A DNA stretch of 64,000 nucleotides from Ulota crispa. Its lineage: Eukaryota; Streptophyta; Bryopsida; Orthotrichales; Orthotrichaceae. Both the position numbers and the translations under genes were made by a program. Positions 50,848-62,518 of the stretch are shown in pieces; position 1 is the first letter of the stretch; each line of letters opens with the position of its first letter. Location: the NCBI GenBank assembly GCA_963920765.1, contig OY987243.1, positions 26,717,419-26,781,418 of the forward strand, written 5' to 3'. The notes beneath the pieces are model-generated. The model was given only the letters and a program-made list of their open reading frames with translations. It ran no database searches and was not told the origin of the DNA.

Positions 50848-51520
50848 GAGCCTCTCCATCGGTTGGCTCCGGCCTCTCAAACAGCGTGGCCACAAGGTCA
50901 TTTTTGTTTTTCCAATCTCCACCAGTGACCCACTCATGGCTCTTTTTTTGTGCGGCCTTGCCACATAGGGCTCAGGGGCTCCAAGCTGCCATGGTAGTTT
51001 GATCTTTCAATGCGCTTGTTTCTCGAGATTTTTGAGGGGTCCGACAATTTATAATTGACCTGTCCTAGGATCCTGTGCTTGCATGGGGAATATGCCCCGA
51101 GAACCTAGCACCCCTAGCTAATTTTAGTCAAACTTTCGATCATTGATTATGTGGCGCATCTAGCAAAATGCAAACATGTGGACATTCGCATGATTTCCTA
51201 GGCCATTTCATCATTTCACTATCCAAAGGAACCGCTTAACACCCTCTGGCTCGTAGACTGGAGCCAACAACACAATATTCATTAAATTGAGAAAACGCAA
51301 TTCCCAAGTTGTACTTCACCTACTATCAAAAAAATTACCTTAAACCAGATTTAGCCACTAAGATTTTTTCCCTCGCAAATTCCTCCTCTCCAGTGAGGGC
51401 ACGTGTACCAAAAAAATGCTAGAGCTCAGTTTAAGGTGATCACCTTAAACCTTCAGAAGTCCCAAAATGTACTGTTTTTCCCAATTTAATGAATATCATG
51501 TTCAACCGGTGGAGATGCCC
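50848..51520. mobile_element. PIF/Harbinger-type MITE (Tourist-like), 673 bp, with nested foldback
   Basis: Left end GAGCCTCTCCATCGGTTGG and, reverse-complemented right end, GGGCATCTCCACCGGTTG, flanked by TAA (50845-50847, 51521-51523). Near its right side it contains the ATTCATTAAATTGAG...CCCAATTTAATGAAT foldback also found at 25278-25402. Confidence 0.78.
51264..51506. mobile_element. Foldback MITE relative inside the Tourist-like element
   Basis: Arms AATATTCATTAAATTGAG and CCCAATTTAATGAATATC match the element at 25278-25402, including GCAATTCCCAAGTTG. The central part is longer and unrelated. The right arm runs to the inverted end of the host MITE. Confidence 0.5.
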
Positions 51521-51575
51521 TAACAAGAAATCACACAACCATTCACATCGCTATCATTGACAGGATTGACGGCCC

Positions 51576-51716
51576 CGCTACAAGTAAACCATGATCAAAT
51601 TTACAAAAAGTTGACAAAAATTGTGACTCAATCTACAATATACTGTAGATTTTTATAAATTAGGTCACAATTTTTGTTAACTTTTTGTAGATTCGACCAT
51701 GATTTTCTTGTAAGCG
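51576..51716. mobile_element. CACTA-like hairpin MITE, 140 bp
   Basis: CGCTACAAGTAAACCATG at left and CATGATTTTCTTGTAAGCG at right start an inverted repeat of about 60 bp per arm (TACAAAAAGTTGACAAAAAT against ATTTTTGTTAACTTTTTGTA). A transcript would fold into a miRNA-precursor-like hairpin. It stands at the AT-rich/GC-rich border. Confidence 0.6.
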
Positions 51717-52147
51717 CCCCTGTGTGGTGCCATCCAAGGGTCCAACCGGGGGGTCCCACTAAGTCCCACTCCCCCTCCCCTCCTCCGGAGCATGGTCTGG
51801 TCCACCCTCCGCCAGCGAAATTCACGGTCCGAAGCTCCGACGATGCGAATCTCGACGTCCACCCCCAGTAACTCCCGTTCTTGCCGTTGTCTGGACTGTG
51901 GTATCGATCAAGCCCCATTTGCACTTGCACGATGGACACTTGGACGCATCCGATTGAAGGGGTGTCTTTTCGTCGTCTTCTCCGAGGCGAGTTCAAACTT
52001 CAAACCGGGACGCATTTCCCAATTTCCAAACAACCAGTAACGTGGTTTCGCACGACCCCCAAAAAGATGGGAACCATAATGTGAAGCCCCTTTCGGTGGT
52101 GGGGTTCCAAAACTTGCTTGTGCTTTTAGAAATTTAGTTTCATACCT

Positions 52148-52890
52148 ATGTTTGTTCGGTCCTTTGATGCTTCTCGCCCATGCAAAATGAAAACTCAACG
52201 GACGGATCCGTCAAGGTCGGGTCACACCAAAGTAAACCAGCAATCTGTAAAAAATAGGTGGCAGTGTTTACTTCTGTGCACAAAAATAGACTCTTTGAGT
52301 TTTCCGCCCATTTTTTTGGTTTGTTCAAAACTATTGTCTTTGAGAGTTCACAAACCACAATCACAAACTTCCAATCCCAAAATAATGTAGAGATTATCTT
52401 TAATAGAGCAACAGATGAAAACTTGGAAAAGTGATTGTCTCTTCGTTCCCAAAAACACAAGATTGGTTACTTCTTCATCTATTTCAAACCGGTTGTTTTG
52501 GCTTGTGTGGGCTTGGCATCAAGACCAAGCCACATAGAATCAAATTAGCATTTCAAAACAACAAAATAAGTGACAATATTTACTTTTATAGATTCTTCAA
52601 TTTTTTACTTTCACTTTTCTAATTGGCTCAATAGTCAAAACTGAATTATTTGAGAGTTCACCAACCAAAGTCTCAAATCTTTTGGCCTATAATGGTGGAA
52701 AGGTTATCTCTAATAGAACAACACTCACACAAAAACCTTAAGAAAGTGATTGTCTCCCAAAAATACAAGTAACTTCTTCATACTTTTCAAACCGGCTATT
52801 TTGACCCGTGTGGCCCGGCATCAGTATCCTTTGACGCCTCTCGCCCATGCGAATGAAAACTTGACTGACGGACGGATCCGTCAGTCAGTC
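52148..52890. repeat. Duplicated GC-island blocks with a GGATCC palindrome
   Basis: Block X (CTTCTCGCCCATGC...GACGGATCCGTC) occurs at 52148-52214 and 52821-52884. Block Y (AATAGAGCAACA, AAGTGATTGTCTC, TTTCAAACCGG) occurs at about 52331-52510 and 52648-52820. The second X carries the extended palindrome GACTGACGGACGGATCC/GTCAGTC followed by CCGTCCGTCCGTCC. No coding signal; ahead of the GIL1-like gene. Confidence 0.6.
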
Positions 52891-52899
52891 CGTCCGTCC

Positions 52900-54132
52900 G
52901 TCCATGCAACCAGTGGCGAAGAAATTTGTCGACCCGCGTCCGACGATCTCGGACACTGTCAGCTCCGGGGTCGCACTCGAAACTCCTCCTCCGAAGCAGC
53001 AACCATTCTAGCTAGGTCTTCCTCTCAGTCTCCCTCGTCTCCCATTCGATCCACGACGTTGGCATTGTCGCCTGCGTTAGCTTTCATCGAATCCTGACCA
53101 ACTTCTCTCTTCCCACCCAAACAGGAGTAGTCGTAGCTAGCCGAACTAGCTAGCTCGCTCGCTCTTCCGAGCAACCCGAAGCACATCTCTCTCTCGCCAG
53201 CCAGCTCTCCGACCTCCACGCTCCAGTCCCGTTGACATCACCACACACGATTGGGTTACGGGTTTCCCCGGAGCCACACCGTACCGGCGTTCATGTCGGC
53301 AACGCTCATGACTTGGCGTCGCAACCGAGCTAGGCAAAGGATCTCATGAGCTAGGAGGGGGACACGCCGGGGTCACATTGACGGCGACGCATCTAGATCC
53401 GAGCATGCATGCCCGCACTCCCTTCTGCTCTGGTCGATCCTGCTCTAGTCGATTCTGCTAAGGTCGATTCTACTCTGGTCGATTTTCCTCTGGTGGATTC
53501 TGCTCTGGTCGTCGATTCTGTTGCAGCACTGCTGGCGTGTAAGCTTGGAGCGATGATGATGAGTCAAGCAACGTCGAGAAAGAAGAAGATGAAGTGAGGA
53601 GCTAGCAGAGTGTGCCGTGTGCGATGTACGAGGATCGTCCGAGCGTCGACAGCTTCGACGGGGTGCCGTGAAGATCGACAGGGCACTTGGTTCCGCAATA
53701 TACGCCACCAGGTGGTGGTAGGGGAGTAGTACTAGCAATCTCCCTTCTTCCCGTACAATGCGGTGTCATCGTTGCGGAGCTAGGTACAGTGCATTTCAGT
53801 CCCCCACTTGGATCAAAATGCAGCATCGTGGGATTTTCTTAGCTAGGGAATTGTGCTGGTGGGCGGGAACTGTAAATATTACTGTTGCTTTGAACAGGAG
53901 CCGGGAAGGGGACGCAGATCTAGGGACGCAGATCTAGGGACGCAGATCGAACGTACTGATGATGTGGAGATGATGATGGTGCTTGTGTGTTCCGAAGTGA
54001 TCGAGCTTCTGAACATGGTTGAGGAAAGCCAAGGGTTGCAGTAGCAGCAGCAGCGGAGACGGAGGAGACGGAGGCATTGATTGCGAGACTTGCAGCGACG
54101 GCGACGGTTGACCTTTGGGTTTGTTTGTAAGG
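52900..54132 (+). promoter_or_regulatory. GC- and CT-rich presumed promoter/5' leader of the GIL1-like gene
   Basis: This stretch ahead of the first coding exon is GC-rich with many pyrimidine runs (CTCTCTCTCGCC, CTCCGACCTCC), typical of plant 5' leaders. It also has a short GTCGATTCTGCTCTG-type tandem array near 53430-53520 and a GACGCAGATCTAGG duplication near 53915-53945. Several open frames exist on both strands but none resembles a known protein. No TATA box or transcription start could be fixed from sequence alone. Confidence 0.35.
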
Positions 54133-57100
54133 ATGCTGTCCATTGAAGAATTTGGGGATGGCTTCTCGAAGCGGCAGCCTGACGGCAGCGGGCGTCGGAG
54201 TTCTGTTAAAATGCCGCCGTCTGGGCGGTCCAAGTCTAATTCACGAGTTAGTCGACGGAAATCGTTGGACCCTTCCATGCTTTCAGGTGGGATTCTTGTC
54301 TATGGTGGCCTTGGAGGGATTGTCACTTACTAGAATATATTAATTGACAGTAGTTTATGTTACGTTAGCGAAATCCTTGCTTGCTTGTGGCTTGGTTATA
54401 AGAGGATTTGCTCTGTCCACGAAACCAAGAATATTATATGTTATTCTATAAATGGGATTCCTTGTCACAATTAGGGTTACATAAACTTCTTGGCTTTTTA
54501 CGAATGCTCGACTATTTGGGTACAGGCACAATATGGTTTTATTGTGCTAGGCATGCACTAGGGATTCTCTTGCGGGTTTTATTGTACTAGACATTCTAGC
54601 AAGTTTTATTTTGCTAAGCATTCACTAGGGTATCCCTAGCTTACTTTGTAGTGTACAGGAGAACCTTTGCAAGTGACGCACCCCATAATTCTGCCCTCAG
54701 GGGCTTTTTTCAAACCTTTTTTTTAAGCGATGCCAAAACATTGCAGAAGTTTGTAGAGAAAGTTGAGACTCCCAGGAAAACGCACATAGGGAATCCATTG
54801 TGAAACTCCGGTGGTGTAGCTTTATGTCAATGAAATGCCCAATGTTACAAGATATGGATTCCAGCGGAATGAAGATCTGGAGGATTTTGGGGAGGGGGTT
54901 GGGGGGCTATACAAATGGAATGTAAAGGGAGACTTGTGGCAAAACTCTATGCAGGGAGCAGAGGACTTCCAGTGCCGCAAGTGGCGGAGGTAGGCTGCGG
55001 ATGCAAAACCTGGAACAAAATGGGCTTAGGCATAGACCTAACCACGTCCACGTCGATCTCGGACTCCACACGCAGGTCCGGAGACCGACCAGCCGTGTCA
55101 AGCAGCACGGTAATTTGCAACCGCAACCTCGCCAAATCCGTCAGCGGCATTTTCTTCCGGTAAGTCGTACTCCCTTCTGTCCCTCTAAAAACGTCTAAAA
55201 AGCTTCCTCGCAAAGGATTAACTGTATTTTTAGTCTTTGTGCTAGTGACACATGCATTCTAGTGACACATGCATTCTAGAATCAATATACCAACTACTAA
55301 ATGTATGCAAAATTTTCAGCTTTGATGTTGCCATTTTAGGCACTCACCCAAATTCCATGCAAAAAATATCATACTTGTGCATGTTGCCAGCTCCTCATTA
55401 TTGATGATCCAACATGGTACCTCATGTGGACAAGGTTGAGCTTGCTAGGAGAGGAATGCTTTCTAATTGCTTAACTTGTCCCCATGAGATCATTGAACAC
55501 AACAAACGCTTTCTTAGCATTTGAAATCAGCAAAAGGGAGCTTTTTAGTGGCACAAGAAATGTGTGTCTGATCAATGATATCTCATATGGGCAACGCCAA
55601 GCTTGCTAGAAGAGGAATGCTCCCCAATCGCTTAAGTTGCCCCCATGAGATCATTCAACATGACAAACGCTTTCTCAATATTTGAAATCATCAGAAAGGA
55701 GCTTTTTAGTGGTACAAGAAATGTGTCTGATTTGGACGTTATTAGAGGGACAGAGGGAGTACATCATTCTCCCACCATGCCGTCTGATTCAACCCGTCGT
55801 CACAAACCCTAATTTCCGTATCCCGATTCTGTTCCCCTGTTTCTTCAGCCGAGTCAAGACCGCACCACCACCACCGCCAACAACGGCGCCCCCGACTCCC
55901 AAACTAGAAGAGCAATGGTCCAGTTTCCGGGAGCAACACCAGCAAGAGATGAACGAGATGAAGCAAATGTACAGCGCGTTGCAATCCATGTGCCACGAAA
56001 TCAAGACAATCACAGGCATCGTCTCCTCTCCAGCACCAAAGGCTCTCACATACGGAGAATCCACACCGACCTCGACCTATTCCCGAACTCCAACTTCCTA
56101 CTCACTCCACTCGCCTCTCCCATTAACGAAAGCAGCAACGATGAACAGCGAGAAGAAAGCCCCGCCGGAGAAGCCGAGCGCCATCGTGACACCGCGACGA
56201 GCTCGCTCCGTTCCCAGATCGCGTCGCAACAGCAGCGGGAGTAGTCAGTACTCGCAGAATCCCCCACCGGCGCGGGATCTCACCCGATCCGTGAACCTTT
56301 TCTTCCGCCCGCCGTGGACGGACATCACGGCGTCCCTGTTCGAGGAGATCGTGCAGGTGCAAAAGACGTTCCTGCGCTCGTTTTGCCAGTCCATGGCCAA
56401 GCACCGCGACGAGGAGCTAAACCCTAACCCTAGCCCTAACCCTAACTCTTCCGACGTCGTGAGCTCGTTAGTGACGCGCTTGCTCCCGCACACGTCCTTC
56501 GCCAAGTCGTGGCATCTCAAGTACGCCGTGGAAGCGTGGATCAATCGGTTGGTCCTGGGCGACTTCAGCACTGAAAGCTACGGTCTGGATGGTCTGGATG
56601 ATGACGATGGGTCTGGGGATTTTGCGACGGCGGACGGGCTTGATCCCACGGCGCTGTCGCCTTGGGACGAGTACCAGAGGCTGGCATTGCTGTCGCCCAG
56701 CGACGCCATCAACCCTGCCTGCAAAAAAACCGGGTCCTACCACGAACGGTTCCACTTATTTTGCAACCAAAAATTCCAGGTATGGTTTTGGCTCACAACT
56801 TATGTATGTATTGTTGTTGGAATGTAGCAGGGTGCATATAGGTGCTTGCCTTCAAGGTTTTGCACATTTTTTTACAATTTTATCCCTTGTTTTCAATGTT
56901 TTGTGCCTTGTCTTCAAGGTTTGGTATCTTGTTTTCAAGGTTTTTTTTTTTGCCTTGTTTTCAAGGTTTTGTGCCTTGCGTTCAAAGTTTTTGTGCCTTG
57001 TTTTCAAGGTGTTGTGCCTTGTCTTCAAGGTTTAATGTCTTGTCACTAAGGTCTTTTTTTGTCATGTTTTGAAGGTTTTGTGCCTTGTTTTTAAGGATTG

Positions 57101-57812
57101 GTGTCTTGTTTATAAGATTTTTTTTTGCTTTTTTTTCAAGACTTTGTACTTGACTTTTAGTGTTTAGTTCTTGTGTCCTAGACTTTGTGCTTGACTTTTT
57201 AATGTGGATGGCATTGGAATAATGATGCATGAATGGTCTAGGTAGGAAGAATATGGCGTGGATGACCTTTCATAATATAGATAATAAGCAAGAACATACC
57301 ATGGATTTGGGAGGGATTGCATTTGATATATGGTTAGTGTAAGAGGAATGTGATAGAATATGATGTGAGTTGCATTTGGTAAGGTGGATAGTATGCAAGA
57401 ACATGGTGTGTACTTTATATGGAGGGCATTGGATAATAAGTAAGAACAAGACATGGATAGCATTTGACATTGTGGACATGGGGAGTGGGAGTAGGCAATC
57501 CATGAGGAGTTGAGGTGGTGGGAGGAGTGGCCGGTGACATTGGTGGAGGAGTTTTTGGAGGCCATGAAGCATGTGTGGCGTGCACACAAGTTAGCGTTTG
57601 CATTTGACAAACCGGCTGCCATCTTTTGTGTGAAGGCATCCACAGCCTTTGACCCAAACTACATGGAGCCTGTGTTGGAGGTGTCGCAGTTTGACTCCTC
57701 CACCTTCTCCTCCAAAGTGGGCTTCATGGTCACGCCTGGCTTCCTTGTCAACGACCAAGTCATCAAGAGCCAAGTCTACTTGATGCCCAAAGTTGGCCAT
57801 GTCATTCATTAG
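54133..57812 (+). CDS. GIL1/IRKI-like protein (DUF641-family C-terminus)
   Basis: Four exons: 54133-54286, 54955-55159, 55849-56779, 57495-57812 (TAG), with intron phases 1, 2 and 0 that join into one 535-residue frame. ATG 54133 has an in-frame TGA upstream. Residues 138-175 look coiled-coil (KLEEQW...EMNEMKQM), 180-260 are basic and Ser/Pro-rich, about 341-350 read HLKYAVEAW (GIL1: HAKFALESY), and the C-terminus has MKHVWRAHKLAFAFD, DPNYMEPV, KVGFMVTPGF and VIKSQVYLMP, close to the GIL1 ending as I recall it. GIL1 acts in phytochrome-controlled gravitropism and IRKI binds the kinase IRK in Arabidopsis; the role here is inferred. Exons 3 and 4 are secure. Exon 2 is likely. Exon 1 rests on phase and splice signals only; ATG 55020 is an alternative start. 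Base composition is far more GC-rich than the other genes in the window. Confidence 0.8.
55170..55759 (-). mobile_element. Stowaway-type MITE, copy 3, forming intron 2 of the GIL1-like gene
   Basis: A 590-bp copy in reverse orientation, flanked by TA (55168-55169, 55760-55761) with ends CTCCCTTCTGTCCCTC and GAGGGACAGAGGGAG. A block containing AGGAGAGGAATGC and CCCATGAGATCATT is duplicated inside it, unlike the other two copies. It starts 10 bp after the splice donor of exon 2, so the 689-bp intron is about 86% MITE. Confidence 0.88.
56418..56448 (+). repeat. Telomere-like (AACCCT)n within coding sequence
   Basis: Five near-perfect hexamers, AACCCTAACCCTAGCCC then TAACCCTAACTC, encode an NPNPSPNPN stretch in exon 3 of the GIL1-like gene. 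Confidence 0.8.
56850..57130. repeat. Minisatellite in the last intron of the GIL1-like gene
   Basis: About a dozen imperfect copies of a 20-bp unit, CCTTGTTTTCAAGGTTTTGT, in tandem. The core CCTTG..CAAGG is palindromic. It lies shortly after the donor of exon 3 and creates several spurious open frames. Confidence 0.8.
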
Positions 57813-60465
57813 CTCCGTATCCAAGTAAGCAACATGGTATGGGCACCATGTCAAACTTCAGCTCTCATGCCCCACTATCTAAATGCTCCTCTACACTTGG
57901 CTCTCCTTTGGAATGAGATTCCCTATGGCCCAATACTCAAGGTTTGTCAATTATTTGTCCTCAGATATCTGCCCTTAGAAACTGGAGCCTTCAATTCTTG
58001 TTCCCCAAGTCAAGTAGAGGTGTCATTACCAAATCCTCAATTCATCTAAATATGTGAACCCTAAAGTTAAACTCCTATGAAGATATGTAGGTGTGCATTG
58101 AGAGTGTGGGTTGGCATTGGGATATGATTCAACTTAAAAATTGAAGATCTCAACATGTGTATCAAATTCTAACTTATGGACCTTTGGAATATATATATGG
58201 GTAGACCTTCACAAGTCCATTCTTCATGTTGGAATCCAACATACAAAACCTTATATCTTTGCACTAGGTTCAATGGCAAGATATCTCAATAGAAACCCAT
58301 ATGACTAGAAATACCGCTTGGGTGTGTAAGAGAAGACACCAAAATTTGGTAGCAGTGGAGGTTCTTCTCACATGTGTTGGCGACTCACGTGCCCCCACAT
58401 GGTACTTTGGGGGTAAAACTAATTATTTTATGTTAGATCCGATATATAGAGCATAAAATTCATTGAATGGAACATGCCTAGGTTCATTTGGTTATCTACT
58501 TCTTTTTATAAGGTTAGGTTTTAATTTTTATATAGGTGTAGTAAAATCAAAGTGTAAGATTGTAAGATTACTTCGGCAATATTATTTAGTTTGTTATAGT
58601 TAGGTTATTTATTTGGCTGTGTCGTAGATACTGCAAAGCTGCATTGCACTGAAAGAAGTTCTAAGAAACTTGTGAATTGAGGAGCCACTGATAGTATGTT
58701 CCTAGTACTACTGAATTATTATAATTTGATTGGTCAAGAAGATGAAAATCGAGATTTATTGATTTGTGTCATATCTCAACCCATATTGCAATAATTTTTG
58801 GAAGTTTTTGGTGCTAAAAAAGTGGTACTTTCCTTTTAAGAGCCAGGTTTATCGTAAATGCATATCCAACTTGGGAGGCAAGTTCCATCAAATTATTTGC
58901 ATAAAATGTTCAAAGATGTTGGGCGTAGAATGATTTGATGGTGGGAGGTGAGATACACCATCTCATTGATTTTCATTAATTGATTGATTTTATAATGCTG
59001 TGGATCCAAGTGGCTTCATTTTAATCACCTTTCTACAAAATTTGATCTTACTATTTTAGAAATACAGTTATGTCAAAAGTAAAACGAAGGAGAAGACAAT
59101 TCTTATGATACATATCTGCATGGCACTACCTTGGCTTGAAATGTGGTGCTTTTGCACCTCAAATTAATTAGCTCCTAAAATCTTGTTGGTTTGCTCTCTT
59201 TGAAAACGCCCTTGTAATGAAATGTAGAGAGATCTTTTGTATTCTTGTTGGTATATCTCAAAGAACTTGATTCTTGTTAATCGACTTGTTTTTGTATTGT
59301 ATAATGTTTTTCATACTCTCAATCATTACCTTCGAAAGGATTATACATTCAAAGATCTGACTTTTAAGTTTTAGGACACTCCTCAAATTACAAAGTTCAT
59401 TTTGGAAGTTTGTAAGTTCAAATCATGTGCTCATTTACCTTATCATTATCAAATTTCTTTTGTGTAAGTGTGTTGAGAGTGTGAGAATATTTTTGGACTA
59501 GTTGCATACGTGAAGTTCGGTGGAAAAATTCTATCACTCAAGTTGGTTCAAGTATTTCATCGATCAAACAATGTACTTTAAAAGTGAGCATTTTCATCCA
59601 CAATTCACCAATCCAGAGTACCACAAACTCTCGTCGAAGATTTTTGCCCAAATGTTACATTTGATGCTTATCATATCATGAACTCAAAACAAAAACTTTG
59701 TAGAGCATAACTTTTGAACGACAATACAAATTGTTGTAAGATTTCTAGGTCTCGTGGTTGATAATAAAGCACGTACACGTTTTTTTTATAAAAAAAACAT
59801 CAGTGACGTTTACTAGGGCCTGTTCAAAAGAAGGAAAAAATCTTGAAAACTCGATTTTTTTTTCAATTTATAATGAATTGAGTAGTGTAAAAATGAAGTA
59901 TTATTTTGACAAAAATTTGCAAAATAAACAAATGGTGATAGTTATTGTGGGCAAATTCATAGTCTTTTATGATAGTACAAGGAAACATATGGTGCAAAAC
60001 TAGCTTGCAAAACCGCACTAAGAGAGCCCTTGTTTGAAAATCACTTTATAGACTTTGAATAGTTTGTAAGTAGCTGAATATGTCATGTTGGGATAAATGA
60101 TTGTGATAATTGGAGGATATATTGCATGTAAGGTAACTGCATCCATACATGAGCAGTCCCCATTCCCACATTCTACATTTAGGATGTTCTTCACACACTC
60201 TTAAACCTATAGTGGAGCAATGAATGCCACTTGCACAAACAAATCTTGTCACATGTCAGTTGCTAAGTTGTTGTGAGGCAATCGGGATTGGGACCGTCAA
60301 GCACATGTATAGGAACACATTAAAGCAGTTTCAAGGGTAGTTTAGAGTTGCTAATAGTGACCCTATGAGCTACAACTTTGTCCTTTAATAAAAAATAATT
60401 TGCAATATTTTTTTCCACAAAAATTATGTTTCATGCCAGTTGGCCAAGAAATTGTCTCCTAATTG
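57813..60465. other. 3' flank of the GIL1-like gene and intergenic DNA
   Basis: The first few hundred bases after the stop are less AT-rich than what follows and are probably 3' untranslated. No polyadenylation site could be fixed. The rest holds no recognised gene; a frame at 59758-60003 looks random. Confidence 0.4.
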
Positions 60466-60592
60466 ACATGTCCAATTTGACTAAATGTGTCCAAAATGAC
60501 AAAAAATTGTCAAATTGGACAATTTTTGTAAATCTAGCCATGTTGATATGGACATATTTTTATCATTTTGGACAATTTTTCTTGTAGTGAGC
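60466..60592. repeat. AT-rich repeat ending in a CACTA-type terminus
   Basis: Several copies of TTGGACAATTTTT and its complement occur in about 125 bp, ending TTTTTCTTGTAGTG, the reverse of the CACTACAAG ends of plant CACTA elements. The matching left end was not found. Confidence 0.35.
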
Positions 60593-61570
60593 TTGTTGAA
60601 GGGCTAATCCTACAAAAAAATTCCTGAATTTTCCGAGACCTCGAATTACCCTAAACTCTTAAATGCTTGGGTATGGGTACAGTTACCTTATATGAAATTG
60701 ACCTTTAACATATGCAAGCAATAAGGTCAATGTGGCATATATAACTCATTATGGACTATTCAAAGTCCGTAAGCAATAAACTAAAATTAGATTTTGATTA
60801 CAATCATTTGCAAAACATCAAGAAATCTTTTCACGCTTAGAGAAATAGAAGTTTTTTCATTTGTGACTACACCATGAGTGTGTAAGTTGTGACAACAACC
60901 ATTAGAATAATTACTTTCAACAACTTTGATCTACAAAATCTTAATGGAAACACTGTTGAAATTTTTGGACACAAGGTGACCCTATTTTGTGAGCGTAAAA
61001 TGATGAGCTTGTGAGCGGTGAGCCAAGATTTGGTGAGAAAGATTCAATTTTGAGCTCAAAATTAATGGAAAAACTAACAAATAAGAAGATTTTTAAAAGA
61101 TAAAAGTTTAAAATGCATAATTATAGGACCCTATGTATACGGTTATAGGTGAACTTGAGTGTTTTGACAAAAACCCCAAGCTTGTGCCTCATACCTCTCA
61201 ACTCATAAATCCATACTCACAATATAGCATTCCCTTTAGACACACTATTTAAAATATTTTGTCCCTCAAATATGTTTTCTCTTTATCACAGCATGTGTTT
61301 ACTTATCAAGATATACAAACTAATGTTACACTAGAAGAAAAGACTGCCTTAAGAATGACTAAAATGAGTCATGGTGGACATTTCTTTAGTCATTGTGAAC
61401 ATTTATTTAGTTGTTGTGATCACACAAAAATTCAGATAACACTTCTCTCTAAGTGTTACCTTTCTTATGGTGATCAAAACATTTGACAGTCACTAAGCCT
61501 TTAAATTCTTCCCTTCCCTGAGCTACAAAAACGCCAACAAAATCTTTCCAACCACCTACAACTCTTATTA

Positions 61571-61793
61571 ATATGGTGCATGGCACTTATAAGCAACAGA
61601 TCCTGAATTTGAGTGGCCGGTCTATTGCTCTGTAAAAAAAAATCTATCAGAAATTTGAGACCACTAGGATGAAACTTGGGTTTTGTTCTTTGTAGTAGTA
61701 GAATTGTTGTTGAGCTAAGGGGTGTATGTGTTGTGCCTTAGTATTACTTGTTGAAGCAATTCAGTTGCTTACAAGTGTTATCCAGTATACCAT
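61571..61793. mobile_element. GTGCATGRCAC-type MITE, intact
   Basis: Left end ATGGTGCATGGCACTTATAA and right end GTTGCTTACAAGTGTTATCC are inverted relative to each other over about 27 bp. The core is shared with the copies at 11674-11895 and 39465-39672. It is non-coding. Confidence 0.6.
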
Positions 61794-62518
61794 TTTTGGA
61801 ATTATTTTTGTGAAAAAAGAAAGTGTTAATAATAACTCAAAATTGTAGATTTTTGTGCACACAAACCAAATGAGCTTTCTACTTCAATATTCTAAACTAA
61901 GATTGCTATATTCAAAAGTGTTCTTGAGAAGGGGAGCAAGGCCGGTGTTCAATATTTGCTGGCTTTCAGAAATATACAAGTGTAAAAAAGCACTACTGTT
62001 TTTGCTACTAAGTTTATGCTTTTGATCACAAAATAAAACAAGAATGAAATTTTAGCCAATTATGTAATACTCCTTGTGTCCAAATTATATCCAAGAGTTG
62101 CTTTTCTGGCAGCTTGTTACACTGCCAATAGTCTTCAATTTTTATTTGGAAGTAATCTACGCAAATTTCAATTGTGAAGATCATTTATAATCATAAACTT
62201 AACATTTTGAGCTTCATTGCAAACTTCAAAAAAAATGGGAACTCATATTTTTTAACACACGTGTCTTGTGTTAAGAAGCATAAGAGTACTAAAGGATTAA
62301 AGTCAGACTATTCACTTACACTTTTGCTGTCAAAGTTGTCGTTGTAAAGTTCATATGGTAAAGTCATCAACTTGTTTTTGGTGTTCACGCTTAGCTTTAT
62401 TTTTTGGGCCTTGAGGTTTGATTACAATTTCTTGTTTACACAATCACCACTCCAAATGGAAAGATCATAATTTATGGAAAGATCATAATTTCTTGTAGAC
62501 CAATTTTCAACTATTTAA

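Noticed and set aside
51628-51996. Minus-strand 122-codon frame at the GC-island border
   Set aside because: Part of it is the CACTA-like hairpin MITE; the rest is GC-rich low-complexity sequence that is open in several frames on both strands.
53934-54278. Minus-strand 114-codon frame in the GC island
   Set aside because: It overlaps the phase-consistent first exon of the GIL1-like gene on the other strand and is low-complexity with no known motif.
55682-55848. Start of the GIL1-like protein at the first ATG of the long open frame
   Set aside because: That ATG lies inside the Stowaway MITE; a pyrimidine-rich acceptor at 55848 and a phase-matched donor at 55160 explain the frame better.
56418-56448. 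Interstitial telomere remnant
   Set aside because: The hexamers are part of an open exon; they are noted as a coding repeat, with no sign of a fused chromosome end.
59758-60003. 81-codon frame in the 3' intergenic region
   Set aside because: AT-rich composition, no motif, no plausible splice partners; expected by chance at this base composition.
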